DNA from: Symbiodinium natans
Taxonomy: Eukaryota; Sar; Dinophyceae; Suessiales; Symbiodiniaceae
NCBI GenBank assembly: GCA_905221605.1
Contig: CAJNDS010000557.1
Span: 296,182-360,181 of the forward strand
Reading direction: 5' to 3'
Length of the DNA: 64,000 bases
The translations under genes and the position numbers were made by a program. How positions within the stretch are numbered: the first letter of the stretch is position 1; every line of letters starts with the position of its first letter. This document shows, in pieces, positions 1-8,362 of this stretch. The notes under the pieces were generated by a model that ran no database searches, was not told where the DNA came from, and saw nothing but the letters and a program-made list of their open reading frames with translations.

Positions 1-1206
1 GCGTCTCACTTCGTCCTGGATGTCAGCTCTTCTAGCCGCCTTCCAACCGCCCATTGCTAGTTGGAAATCATCCGTCTGGCCTGCATCTGTCGCAGAGCTA
101 GCGGATCGAGGGCTGGGCGGCACTGAGCCCCCGGGCATGCTCCCGTATCCTTGCCAAGGCTCCAACCCTCTCGGTGCAGGGGAAGGACTAACAGGGCGAG
201 ATTCAACTTCCGCCATCCTGCGTTCCAGGGCTGCAATTTTGTCCTCAGCAGTATGTAGCCTACTTTCATGTGCATGTACTCCCGTGCGGAGAGACTGTAC
301 TTGTTTTCCTAGAGCTTTGAGGTCTTGCGTGTTGGCCCCCATTTGTTGGAGTACCGCATCTTGTTTGTGGTTGATATTTTGTATCTGTGTGCTCAGGTCT
401 TCTAGCCACACAGGTCGTTCGCCCACGTCCATGGGGTACACTGGGATGGTGTTGTTGGGAGCAGTTCTCGAGGCATTCAATCCTTCGTTATGCACACGTG
501 TCAGGGCATGCTGGGCCCCATGAAACAAGGGGGGTTGGTACGAGTCGGGCCTAGTGCGCGCACCAACATGTCCCTCCATAAGCCCGGGGGGCTTCGGCGT
601 TCGAACTTCCACATCCCCCCCTCCCTCCCCACCATCTCTCAAGGCCCCATCCCCAAAACATGGCAGAGAACCCCCCATGATTTCATCGAAAGGTTCGCCT
701 GCAGTTCTTTCAGTGTGGTCGGCTCGGGTCGTGCGTGCCCGCTTTTCAGGGCTGTTCGCTCTGGATCTGTTATCATCGTGCTCTTTCGCCATGCTCTTAG
801 CCTCCATGCTCTTGCGCAGGATATCCCGCACCCCACTACTCGGCTTGACGGGCAGGCAGGACTGAGCAGCCAGGAGTGAAGCTGCTGCTGCACGCGCTTG
901 GTGGTCTTCGGGGGGTCCCATCTCCTCCTTGTTCGGCGCTGTTTGGGTCACGTTCGTAGGCCCTCCGTGTTTAGAATGCGTGGCATGTACATGCACATGA
1001 GCTGAATTGTGGACATGCACAGAACTGTTCACTCTCTCATCCTCTCGAGGGTCCGCCTGCCCGGGGGGGCATTCATGCGTTCGACTTGTTCGAAGTTCAG
1101 CACCATTTTCACCCCCCACTTGTCCCCCCCCGCTGTGGGCATCATCATCTGGGATCGTCACCACTTCAACCCCGGGGGGGCTGTCATAGTCCAGCAGCCG
1201 GTCCAT
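1..1206 (-). CDS. LINE ORF1-like (gag-like) coiled-coil protein, partial at left edge
   Basis: An uninterrupted minus-strand frame of 402 codons runs from an ATG at 1206 to the window edge with no stop, so the C-terminus is missing. The N-terminal half is acidic, Gly/Pro/His-rich and probably disordered. Around residues 265-330 comes a Gln/Leu/Glu-rich segment with heptad spacing (DLSTQIQNINHKQD to DKIAALERRMAEVE) that reads as a coiled coil. The last visible residues contain a GGWK..RR..I..E pattern that I associate with the RNA-binding protein of dinoflagellate LINE-type elements. That association is from memory and not tested. The frame is open upstream through a (GT)n tract to a stop near 1367, so the true start could be earlier. 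A spliced-leader array lies 190 bp upstream. Alternative: a processed host retrogene. That it is coding is fairly sure; LINE identity is inference. Confidence 0.6.
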   Translation of the reverse strand, partial: MDRLLDYDSPPGVEVVTIPDDDAHSGGGQVGGENGAELRTSRTHECPPGQADPREDERVNSSVHVHNSAHVHVHATHSKHGGPTNVTQTAPNKEEMGPPEDHQARAAAASLLAAQSCLPVKPSSGVRDILRKSMEAKSMAKEHDDNRSRANSPEKRARTTRADHTERTAGEPFDEIMGGSLPCFGDGALRDGGEGGGDVEVRTPKPPGLMEGHVGARTRPDSYQPPLFHGAQHALTRVHNEGLNASRTAPNNTIPVYPMDVGERPVWLEDLSTQIQNINHKQDAVLQQMGANTQDLKALGKQVQSLRTGVHAHESRLHTAEDKIAALERRMAEVESRPVSPSPAPRGLEPWQGYGSMPGGSVPPSPRSASSATDAGQTDDFQLAMGGWKAARRADIQDEVRR

Positions 1207-1281
1207 CAGCCCCTCGCCGTGCCCCCCACCCCCGTTAATCGAGGAGGGGGCAGAGAGAGCGGGGACGAGTGGAGAGCGCAC

Positions 1282-1282
<1 letters not shown>

Positions 1283-1316
<34 letters not shown>
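1283..1316. repeat. (AC)n microsatellite
   Basis: An uninterrupted AC run of 34 bp lies between the spliced-leader array and the ATG of the ORF1-like protein, in what would be its 5' leader. Confidence 0.95.
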
Positions 1317-1318
<2 letters not shown>

Positions 1319-1396
1319 ACACGCACACGGACACACGCCCCCCTCCCCAAGTTTTTCCACAACACTCACCGGGGGGGTCCAGAGCTCGCCAGGACA

Positions 1397-1463
1397 CTTG
1401 AGCCAAAATGGCTTGAGCCAAAATGGCTTGAGCCAAAATGGCTTGAGCCAAAATGGCTACGGG
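1397..1463 (-). other. Tandem dinoflagellate spliced-leader sequence: one full copy plus three relics
   Basis: On the minus strand, CCGTAG at 1462-1457 is followed by four exact copies of the 15-mer CCATTTTGGCTCAAG (1456-1442, 1441-1427, 1426-1412, 1411-1397). The first copy with CCGTAG makes the conserved 21 nt of the DinoSL that is trans-spliced onto dinoflagellate mRNAs. The downstream 15-mers are what remains when the TAG inside an old leader serves as splice acceptor for a new leader after the cDNA has gone back into the genome. No GT donor follows the leader, so this is not an SL RNA gene. It marks the 5' end of the element whose ORF starts at 1206. Confidence 0.9.
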
Positions 1464-1467
1464 GGCC

Positions 1468-1550
1468 AGTTTAGGGTTTAGGGTTTTTTTTCCCACCCGG
1501 GTTTCGGGTTTAGGGTTTTGGGCCAGTTTAGGGTTTAGGATGTAGGGTTT
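1468..1550 (+). repeat. Degenerate TTTAGGG telomere-type repeats
   Basis: TTTAGGG and close variants occur at least six times, mixed with GGGTTTTGGGCC-like spacers. The tract directly adjoins the 5' end of the spliced-leader array, so the element appears to have inserted into telomere-like DNA. Confidence 0.7.
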
Positions 1551-4192
1551 GGAACCGAGGACGAGCGAAACCGGCTGTCAGCGCATGACTTTTTCCTGCC
1601 AGGCAGGGCGGCATCTGGACGGCGTGATGGTCTAGCGGTACTTGCCGCCATACCTGGGAACAGGCAACGACTGGGATCCTTGTCAAAGCGTTGGGCCTTG
1701 CGGGTAGATACCTCGTCTGAAACAAAGTTCCACGATGAGCAAAAACAGAACTAGGACATCTGTGTAGCAGCAAACCAAACCGTCGCCTCACGCATGCATG
1801 CCCCTGAAATTGCTCATGTCAAGGTCAAGGTGGCTCGCTCTTGCCCTTCTTGGAATCGGTGCCGAGCTCGAAATGCTTCCTTGGAGAAGGAAGCGAGAGC
1901 CAAGGTAACCTTTTTCTTCTCGGGGACTCTTGGGGGGCTCTGGGCACGTTAGTGAAGTGAACACAAGCTCGTCACCAGAGCCGTAGACGAGTTAGTAGCT
2001 CATTCTTGTGCCATCAACCAGAGCCCGGGAAACTGCAAGTCAAGGAGGCAGCCAACACACTACCAATAGGTCTACTCAACAGTTCAGCAAGGTACCGAAA
2101 ACACGTTCCCCAGCTTGTGCAAGCGCTCAACAACATTCAACAACCAAGGGCAGTCTGTGCGCATTAGTGCCTGGGTCCGATTCTGGTCATGCCGGATGCA
2201 TCAGAACTCACAAGAGCACAACAGGGAAGTGCTGTCAAGGTGGCGATTCCACTTTCAAGTACTAGGTACCGTGGCGATTTTCGACCCATGCTTCAACCTC
2301 CTCGGTTGCTCGCTTTCTTGGAGAAGTGCTCCGTTCTAGGATGGTCTTTCGGTGGATTTCGGTGGAGTGGCGAAGGTAGGCTGGCACATGCTGGCACGCC
2401 GTTCGGCCCTCTGGCAGCGCCAGCTTCAAAGCCGCCAGCGAAACCCGATTTTTGTTGTCCTTTGTTTCCTCCTCCTCTTCATCATCCTCAGCTCCTCCGA
2501 TGTAGTAGCTTAGCAGCATTCGGGCTTCCTATTTTGCAGGACCAACCACACGCCCAGAGGCACTACTTCTTCTTCTTCTACGGGGCCGAGGAAGAGGCAC
2601 TACTTCTCTCTCTCTCTCTCGTCCAGGAGGGCTTCCCTTCTTTCGCAGGGCCTCGCAAACTGCTGCTTTTTTTGGCGATCCGTTCGTGTAGAAACTTAGC
2701 ACCGTCTTGGGGTCATCTGCCCCATTCACTGTTGTAACCTTGCCGCGAAGGACACCCGAGTCCAGGATTTTGGTGGCGCTTCACGGGTCTCCGGGTGAAC
2801 AAAGGACCCTGCCTGGGTTCGGCAACCACGTGCCGTTGTGGTCCTTCTGGGGGTGGAAGCCTCTGCCCTCTTACAAACTCGCGGGGGTGCCATAACGTCG
2901 TGAGACCCCAGAGTCCAACACCACCTGCAGAGCGAAGGCGATCTCATCCGCGGCTCCTGGCTCGGCCCTTTCGATGCACTGTCGCCCTCACAGTTTCTTA
3001 AGCCGACCAAAAGGATCAGGAGCCGGAACCGACAAAACGCAAGAAGAAACGATGGCGCTTGATACAGACAAACCCTTAGCTGAATCAGGGCAGCCTCTCC
3101 CTGACAGAGTGCTTGGCACAGACATTTGTCTGTGCAAGCTTGGCTCTTAAGAGCCTAGGCAAGCAACCCGAGGGCAGTCCATTCCAGGCAGGGCTCGTTC
3201 GCTTGATGGGCTTCATTCGCTTCGCCTCTCGACTTGAGCAGGGGGCTTGTTCCAAGCTTTGCCGCCTGTATTGTTGGTTCTGTACACTGCCTGAGTCCAT
3301 GCAACTTTGGTTCGCAGCCCTGAGGCTGACCTACAAGGCTCACACCCCGGCCACAAAAGCACCGTGCCTTGCACTTCGTGCACTCAAGCTTGAGCACGAT
3401 CCTAGGCTTGCTCTACCCATGCTCGCCGCAGCTATGCAATGGAGATCATGCAGGCTGATTGGGTGATTTCAATGGGATTACAACTCGGAAGCACACCAGG
3501 ACGCGATCACAACACTTCAGGGGCTAGAAGTTGCTGAGAATACGTTGCTGCCGCTGATAATTGCTCTGTGTATTTCAGGACTCTTAGGGCTTAGGGAGCA
3601 CGAAAGGCTCAAAGGGAGTGGTTCAGATTTTGTGGAGTCCTGAGCAATCTCTGCAATGATTTATCAGGCCCAGGTGCTTCTTCGTGGTCTTGGCCTCAGT
3701 GCGAAGCAAGCCGACAAACCAGTAGCACTGGTGTCGGTTTCGGGATCTCTCTTCGTCCACATGGTGCATCTGATTAGGTTCGGGACTCAGCTGGAGAGGG
3801 GGCGGGCTCGAGTAGAACACTGGACTGTTGCGTTCCCTGACTGTCCCGGGCCTTCTTGTGAAACACAGGTTTCGTTTGCCCACCGAAGCCAGCTTGCTTC
3901 TTGTCCTGAGCTCCGCAATACCCTAACCTGATGTGCCTTCAAACTGGAAGCTGTCTCGGCGTTGGTGCAAGCATTGCGCTGGGAGATCTCTTGGGAAGAC
4001 ACCCTGCCTGAACAAGAGTAAGAAGCTTGGAATCCCTAGCTCTTGGACCTTGGGCGCTCTTGCGTCAGGACTCGTAACGTCGCTTTCCTTGCGCGCTCAG
4101 GGAAGCTTTGCCAGTCTTGTACTGCGAGACCTTGCAAGGCGACAACATGGGTTTGTATTTTAATGGGGAGGCGCGTGACACGTGTTGGGGTC
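1551..4192. other. Gene-poor interval
   Basis: No frame here is convincingly coding. ORFs up to about 180 aa have no recognisable motif and uneven composition. A short (CT)n run lies near 2603-2620. A stretch at 1621-1690 has an A-box-like TGGTCTAGCGG but no good B box. Confidence 0.5.
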
Positions 4193-4371
4193 GGGGTATG
4201 TTTCGCGGGTATGCTTCGGGGTATGCTTCGGGGTATGTTTCGGGGGTATGTTTCGGGTATGTTTCGCGGCATCAGGAGCTACTTTACCTGCAATTTCGGG
4301 GGTATGTTACGGGGTATGTTTCGGGGGTATGTTTCGGGGTATGTTACGGGGTATGTTTCGCGGGTGTGCAA
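4193..4371 (+). repeat. 12-bp minisatellite, consensus GGGGTATGTTTC
   Basis: Two blocks (4193-4270 and 4300-4371) contain about a dozen units of GGGGTATGTTTC, with TATGCTTC, TATGTTAC and TTCGCGGG variants. They are separated by about 30 bp of non-repeat sequence. The second block ends about 45 bp before the left target duplication of the large inverted-terminus element. The Gly/Tyr/Val/Met-rich ORFs here are by-products of the repeat. Confidence 0.9.
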
Positions 4372-4414
4372 CCCGTGTGCCATTCTTAAACCTGAGCCCC
4401 CCAAAACAGCACAA

Positions 4415-4448
4415 ACCCATTTGGTACCCCCCCCCCCATGGACCTACC
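4415..4448 (+). repeat. Left target duplication (4415-4422) and left inverted terminus (4423-4448)
   Basis: ACCCATTT is followed by GGTA, 11 C and ATGGACCTACC. Its partner is the inverted copy at 16935-16959 with the same ACCCATTT after it. Confidence 0.65.
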
Positions 4449-4490
4449 TTTTTTTGAAACCTCGGCTTGACCGATGTTTCAAAAAAGGGT

Positions 4491-5725
4491 GGCCTCTCCA
4501 AAACATTGGTTTTACCAATGTTTTTGAACCCCTACCTTCAAAAAACATTGGTTTTACCGATGTTTTTTGAGCCCATGCTCACGAAACATCGCAAAAACCA
4601 ATAAAAACCATAAAAACCATGATTTTCCAAACTATGGGCTTGGGTCTCCGAGTAGTTTGAAAAATCATGGTTTTTATGGTTTTTATTGGTTTTTGCGATG
4701 TTTCCTGAGCAGGGGCTCCAAAAACATTGGTTTTACCGATGTTTTTTGAAGGTGGCCTCTCCAAAACATTGGTTTTACCAATGTTTTTGAACCCCTACCT
4801 TCAAAAAACATTGGTTTTACCGATGTTTTTTGAGCCCATGCTCACGAAACATCGCAAAAACCAATAAAAACCAAAAAACCATGATTTTCCAAACTATGGG
4901 CTTGGGTCTCCGAGTAGTTTGAAAAATCATGGTTTTTATGGTTTTTATTGGTTTTTGCGATGTTTCCTGAGCAGGGGCTCCAAAAACATTGGTTTTACCG
5001 ATGTTTTTTGAAGGTGGCCTCTCCAAAACATTGGTTTTACCAATGTTTTTGAACCCCTACCTTCAAAAAACATTGGTTTTACCGATGTTTTTTGAGCCCA
5101 TGCTCACGAAACATCGCAAAAACCAATAAAAACCATAAAAACCATGATTTTCCAAACTATGGGCTTGGGTCTCCGAGTAGTTTGAAAAATCATGTGTTTA
5201 TGGTTTTTATTGGTTTTTGCGATGTTTCCTGAGCAGGGGCTCCAAAAACATTGGTTTTACCGATGTTTTTTGAAGGTGGCCTCTCCAAAACATTGGTTTT
5301 ACCAATGTTTTTGAACCCCTACCTTCAAAAAACATTGGTTTTACCGATGTTTTTTGAGCCCATGCTCACGAAACATCGCAAAAACCAATAAAAACCATAA
5401 AAACCATGATTTTCCAAACTATGGGCTTGGGTCTCCGAGTAGTTTGAAAAATCATGGTTTTTATGGTTTTTATTGGTTTTTGCGATGTTTCCTGAGCAGG
5501 GGCTCCAAAAACATTGGTTTTACCGATGTTTTTTGAAGGTGGCCTCTCCAAAACATTGGTTTTACCAATGTTTTTGAACCCCTACCTTCAAAAAACATTG
5601 GTTTTACCGATGTTTTTTGAGCCCATGCTCACGAAACATCGCAAAAACCAATAAAAACCATAAAAACCATGATTTTCCAAACTATGGGCTTGGGTCTCCG
5701 AGTAGTTTGAAAAATCATGGTTTGT
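4491..5725. repeat. 263-bp tandem array of palindromic units, about 4.7 copies
   Basis: GGCCTCTCCA recurs at 4491, 4754, 5016, 5278 and 5541, a period of 262-263 bp. The last copy is cut at about 5725. Each unit holds a long inverted repeat. In copy 1 the arms are 4583-4633 and 4654-4704 (51 bp, one mismatch) around a 20-bp loop, and the pairing extends outwards with a few mismatches, so nearly the whole unit is self-complementary. Smaller nested palindromes (ATTGGTTTTACCAAT) repeat within it. Copies differ at only a few positions, which indicates recent amplification. The short ORFs in the array are repeat artefacts. Confidence 0.95.
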
Positions 5726-5738
5726 ATCCTCTAACATC

Positions 5739-6546
5739 CTACTAAACTAGTATGAGCCTAATCCAATAGGAATCCCTTCAAATCAATGAGAATCCTACGC
5801 GAATCCCAGTAACATGCATAAGAATCCTACCTTATTAAATTGGTAGGAGCCTTAGGGCGTGATGTCTTAAGATATGTTGCTAAGGTACAGTGTTAGTATA
5901 GATGTTAGGACTTGCTTATCGGGGGATGATTGTTTGAGATATCGTAGCTAAGGTAGTGTTTTTAGGACAGATGTCATGTCTTGGCGTATTGGGGCGTGAT
6001 TGATTGTAAGGAGGTTTTGGTACTCTCCCAACATTTTCGTAGAATTAATAGGATTAGTAGGAATCCTATTAAACTGAAGAGGAACCCTACTCAAATTAAT
6101 AGGAACCAATCGGACTCCTATAAGAAATAACGTGAACCTTTAGACAAACCGATTAAAATGAACATGAGCCTAAACCAACAGGAATCCCTTGAAAGTGAAT
6201 GAGATCCCTTTAGTATTAACACGAACCCCATTAACATGAATAAGAATTTGATTAAAATTGATAGGACTCTTATTACAGAAAATAGGGGCCTTATTAATAA
6301 TTAGGAACCCTATGAAACTTTATTGGGATCCTATGAAAGTAAATAGGAATCCTCTATTGAATTATCGGGACCGGACAACAGTTAATAGGAAGCCTATTAA
6401 AATGAATAGGAACCTTAACAAGTTGGAAACAACCCGGGTTACAAGTCACAGGAATCCTATTCAAACGAGAAGGAATCTTTCTAAATCAATAGGAACCAAT
6501 AGGCCTTCAAAACAATAGAATCCTTTAACAAGAACTGATAGGAATC
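5739..6546 (+). repeat. About 820-bp tandem unit, copy A (left of the Copia insertion)
   Basis: This begins CTACTAAACTAG and ends GATAGGAATC, where the Copia element is inserted. It matches copies B (15468-16290) and C (16291-16592) at high identity but lacks about 18 bp near its start, hence 808 bp. It contains many degenerate modules of about 20 bp such as AATAGGAATCCTATTAAA, and a duplicated block around GCTAAGGTA. No coding frame. Confidence 0.9.
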
Positions 6547-6768
6547 TGCAACATGTAAGGCCTGTATCAGCAGCACCATGTCTGATCATTCACTGTTGGC
6601 CGCGCTGCTGTGTGATAGGCTCATGCAAGGGGCCCCTTGTACATGGGGAAATCCAGCGCTTGACGCCATTGCTACGAGTGCGTTGTGCACTTGGAAAAGG
6701 TCAGAGCGGTGAGCTCTTCGGTGGTTGTGCTTGAGCCCAAACCTCGCTACTTGTGGCACTCTGCTGCA
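6547..6768 (+). repeat. 5' LTR of the Copia element
   Basis: 222 bp, TGCAACATG to CTCTGCTGCA, preceded by GAATC. No TATA box is evident, in keeping with dinoflagellate promoters, so the promoter cannot be placed. Confidence 0.95.
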
Positions 6769-6769
6769 T

Positions 6770-6784
6770 TGGTAGCGGAGCACG
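6770..6784 (+). promoter_or_regulatory. Primer-binding site, complementary to initiator tRNA-Met 3' end
   Basis: TGGTAGCGGAGCACG begins one base after the 5' LTR. It would pair with a tRNA ending CTCCGCTACCA. Eukaryotic initiator tRNA-Met typically ends in a very similar CTCTGCTACCA, so this is the likely primer for minus-strand synthesis. Confidence 0.7.
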
Positions 6785-6931
6785 TGCCGGTCCAGGCAGT
6801 GCTCGACAGCTGCCCTTGGTCCTCCTCTTCGACGACTACGCCTGAGGCATCTTCTACCCGACCATCGGCTACCTGTTCGCTGGCGACCTTGCCAAGGACA
6901 GTTTTCTCCGTGCAGCGCTTGGCTGCGTGTT

Positions 6932-8362
6932 TTGCAGTTTTCCATGGCTGACTCCAAAGATCGGAATGTGGTTCCGTCGTGGGATGGATCGGCTCGATCC
7001 TGGAGGAGGTACACCCGTGAGGTGGCCTGGTGGGTGCAATCTGTGCCCACCCACAAGCGGCGCTACTGTGGAGCTCAGCTGCTGAGCAGATTGAGTGGGC
7101 CAGCGAGATTGTTGGCGATGAGCTGGTCACGCTTGGTGTTGGACTCACGAGATGGAGTCCGAGAATTACTTCGCAGGCTGGCTGGCTCCCCTCTGGTGAG
7201 GAAATCGCTTCCGAATGCTGCAGCGATTTGCCAGCAGTATTTCTCCTTTCGGAGGGATCCTCAGGAGACGATCGGAAACTTTCTGGTGAGGGAGACGCTG
7301 GTCCATGAGGAGTTCGTGGAGGCGATCGTCCGACTACATGAAGACAAAAGAGGGATCGCCGAGGATCAGCGGGACTTCGGCCTTCCCGCACCCGAAGAAG
7401 AGTGGTCATCGTCGGACTGGCAGGATGCCTGGGGCTGGTGGAACTACGACGACGAGTACGTGGGCGAGGGCGATGGTGATCATGATCTACCACCTGATTC
7501 AGCAGTACCAGAGCGAGAAGAACCGGGACCTCGAGAACCCCGTGCTGACATAGGTGAAGAAACGGACGAGCCCTCTCCGGTGTCGCCGCAAGCTGCCCCA
7601 GGATCATCTCCCAGCCATCGAGATGGAGCCTCGGCGCGACATGTTCCCGACGATGCTCTGGAGCAGCGAAGGACGGCCTCTTCGGTGAGCGAGCTGTCAA
7701 TGACTGATTCCTTTATCCTGGAGGTCTTGAGGGGCTGGCGTCTTTTACAGGCGGCTGGTCTCTCAGCCGAAGAGAAGAGGGACATCCTGTCGGCCACGAA
7801 GAACTCCCTGAACTACGAGGTGATCTCCACGGCTCTCCAGAACCTGTGGGACGATCAGCTACTGGGTCATCGGCATGCGCACTCCTTCCACCACAGCAAC
7901 ATGGCGGACATGCTCCCGAACGGCTCTGGTTCCATGGCCAATGAGATCTACTACCAGGAACAGGATGAATGGTGGAGTCATGACAACGACTGGTGGTATG
8001 ACGGCTACTATGTGGGAGAGCCCTGGGAAGATTCTGAATGGTGGGGTGCTCATGACTGGGAGCCAGAAGCGATGCCAGCTCTCACCGCGCCTGCAACGGC
8101 GGATGATGATCCTAAGGTGAAGGAGGCGCAGAAGGCGGAGCAGATTGCGGAGAGCTTGGCGGTGGAAGCCCAACGTGGGCAGATGCTCAGAGGGCGACGC
8201 AAGCCCTCAGGAAGGACCGCGGCTTCGGCGGACCTGGAGGACTTGGCGGCGGTACCAAGTGCTTCCATTGTGGAGGCAACCACTTTCTTCGTGACTGCCC
8301 CGATCGACGGCATCCTGGCTACAAGGGCGGCTATGGCAAGGGCAAGAAGGGGAACTACATGA
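6932..8362 (+). CDS. gag: Copia Gag (capsid part)
   Basis: 476 codons from ATG 6932 (a second in-frame ATG lies at 6944). The first about 150 residues (PSWDGSARSWRRYTREVAWW onward) are Trp/Arg-rich and helical, as in Gag capsid regions of dinoflagellate Copia elements. The next about 230 are acidic with many Trp/Tyr (EDSEWWGAHDWEPEA). The last about 60 codons look out of frame. The expected nucleocapsid zinc knuckle (CFHCGGNHFLRDC, 8260-8298) is in the -1 frame shared with pol, and the natural continuation leaves this frame near 8165-8180, after AVEAQR. I see no classical slippery heptamer there. So this copy either has an indel or uses an unrecognised frameshift. The 4-bp ATGA overlap with the next ORF is probably fortuitous. 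Confidence 0.85.
   Translation: MQFSMADSKDRNVVPSWDGSARSWRRYTREVAWWVQSVPTHKRRYCGAQLLSRLSGPARLLAMSWSRLVLDSRDGVRELLRRLAGSPLVRKSLPNAAAICQQYFSFRRDPQETIGNFLVRETLVHEEFVEAIVRLHEDKRGIAEDQRDFGLPAPEEEWSSSDWQDAWGWWNYDDEYVGEGDGDHDLPPDSAVPEREEPGPREPRADIGEETDEPSPVSPQAAPGSSPSHRDGASARHVPDDALEQRRTASSVSELSMTDSFILEVLRGWRLLQAAGLSAEEKRDILSATKNSLNYEVISTALQNLWDDQLLGHRHAHSFHHSNMADMLPNGSGSMANEIYYQEQDEWWSHDNDWWYDGYYVGEPWEDSEWWGAHDWEPEAMPALTAPATADDDPKVKEAQKAEQIAESLAVEAQRGQMLRGRRKPSGRTAASADLEDLAAVPSASIVEATTFFVTAPIDGILATRAAMARARRGTT
8260..8298 (+). other. Nucleocapsid zinc knuckle, CX2CX3HX4C
   Basis: CFHCGGNHFLRDC is encoded in the pol frame upstream of the first ATG of the pol ORF. It is one residue shorter than the usual CX2CX4HX4C. 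It is followed by PDRRHPGYKGGYGKGKKG and more Lys/Gly repeats, typical of a nucleic-acid-binding Gag tail. Confidence 0.85.

Noticed and set aside
1397-1463. SL RNA gene
   Set aside because: The leader is not followed by a GT splice donor or an SL RNA body; it continues into another 15-nt relic and then the element's own sequence.
1621-1700. tRNA gene or tRNA-derived SINE
   Set aside because: TGGTCTAGCGG looks like an A box, but there is no matching B box, no cloverleaf and no acceptor stem I can pair.
4567-5551. Repeated 60-aa ORFs on both strands in the 263-bp array
   Set aside because: They recur only because the DNA unit repeats and is palindromic; composition follows the repeat and there is no start context or domain.
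4491-5725. CRISPR array
   Set aside because: Units are 263 bp, entirely repeated and palindromic, with no unique spacers and a eukaryotic context.
6258-6518. 86-aa ORF, with a twin at 16002-16253
   Set aside because: Asn/Arg/Ile-rich translation of the AGGAAYCCTATTAAA modules; a by-product of the satellite.
8359-8362. ATGA overlap as a genuine pol start by termination-reinitiation
   Set aside because: The pol frame is open well upstream of this ATG and encodes the zinc knuckle there, so the ATG is probably internal to the coding sequence.
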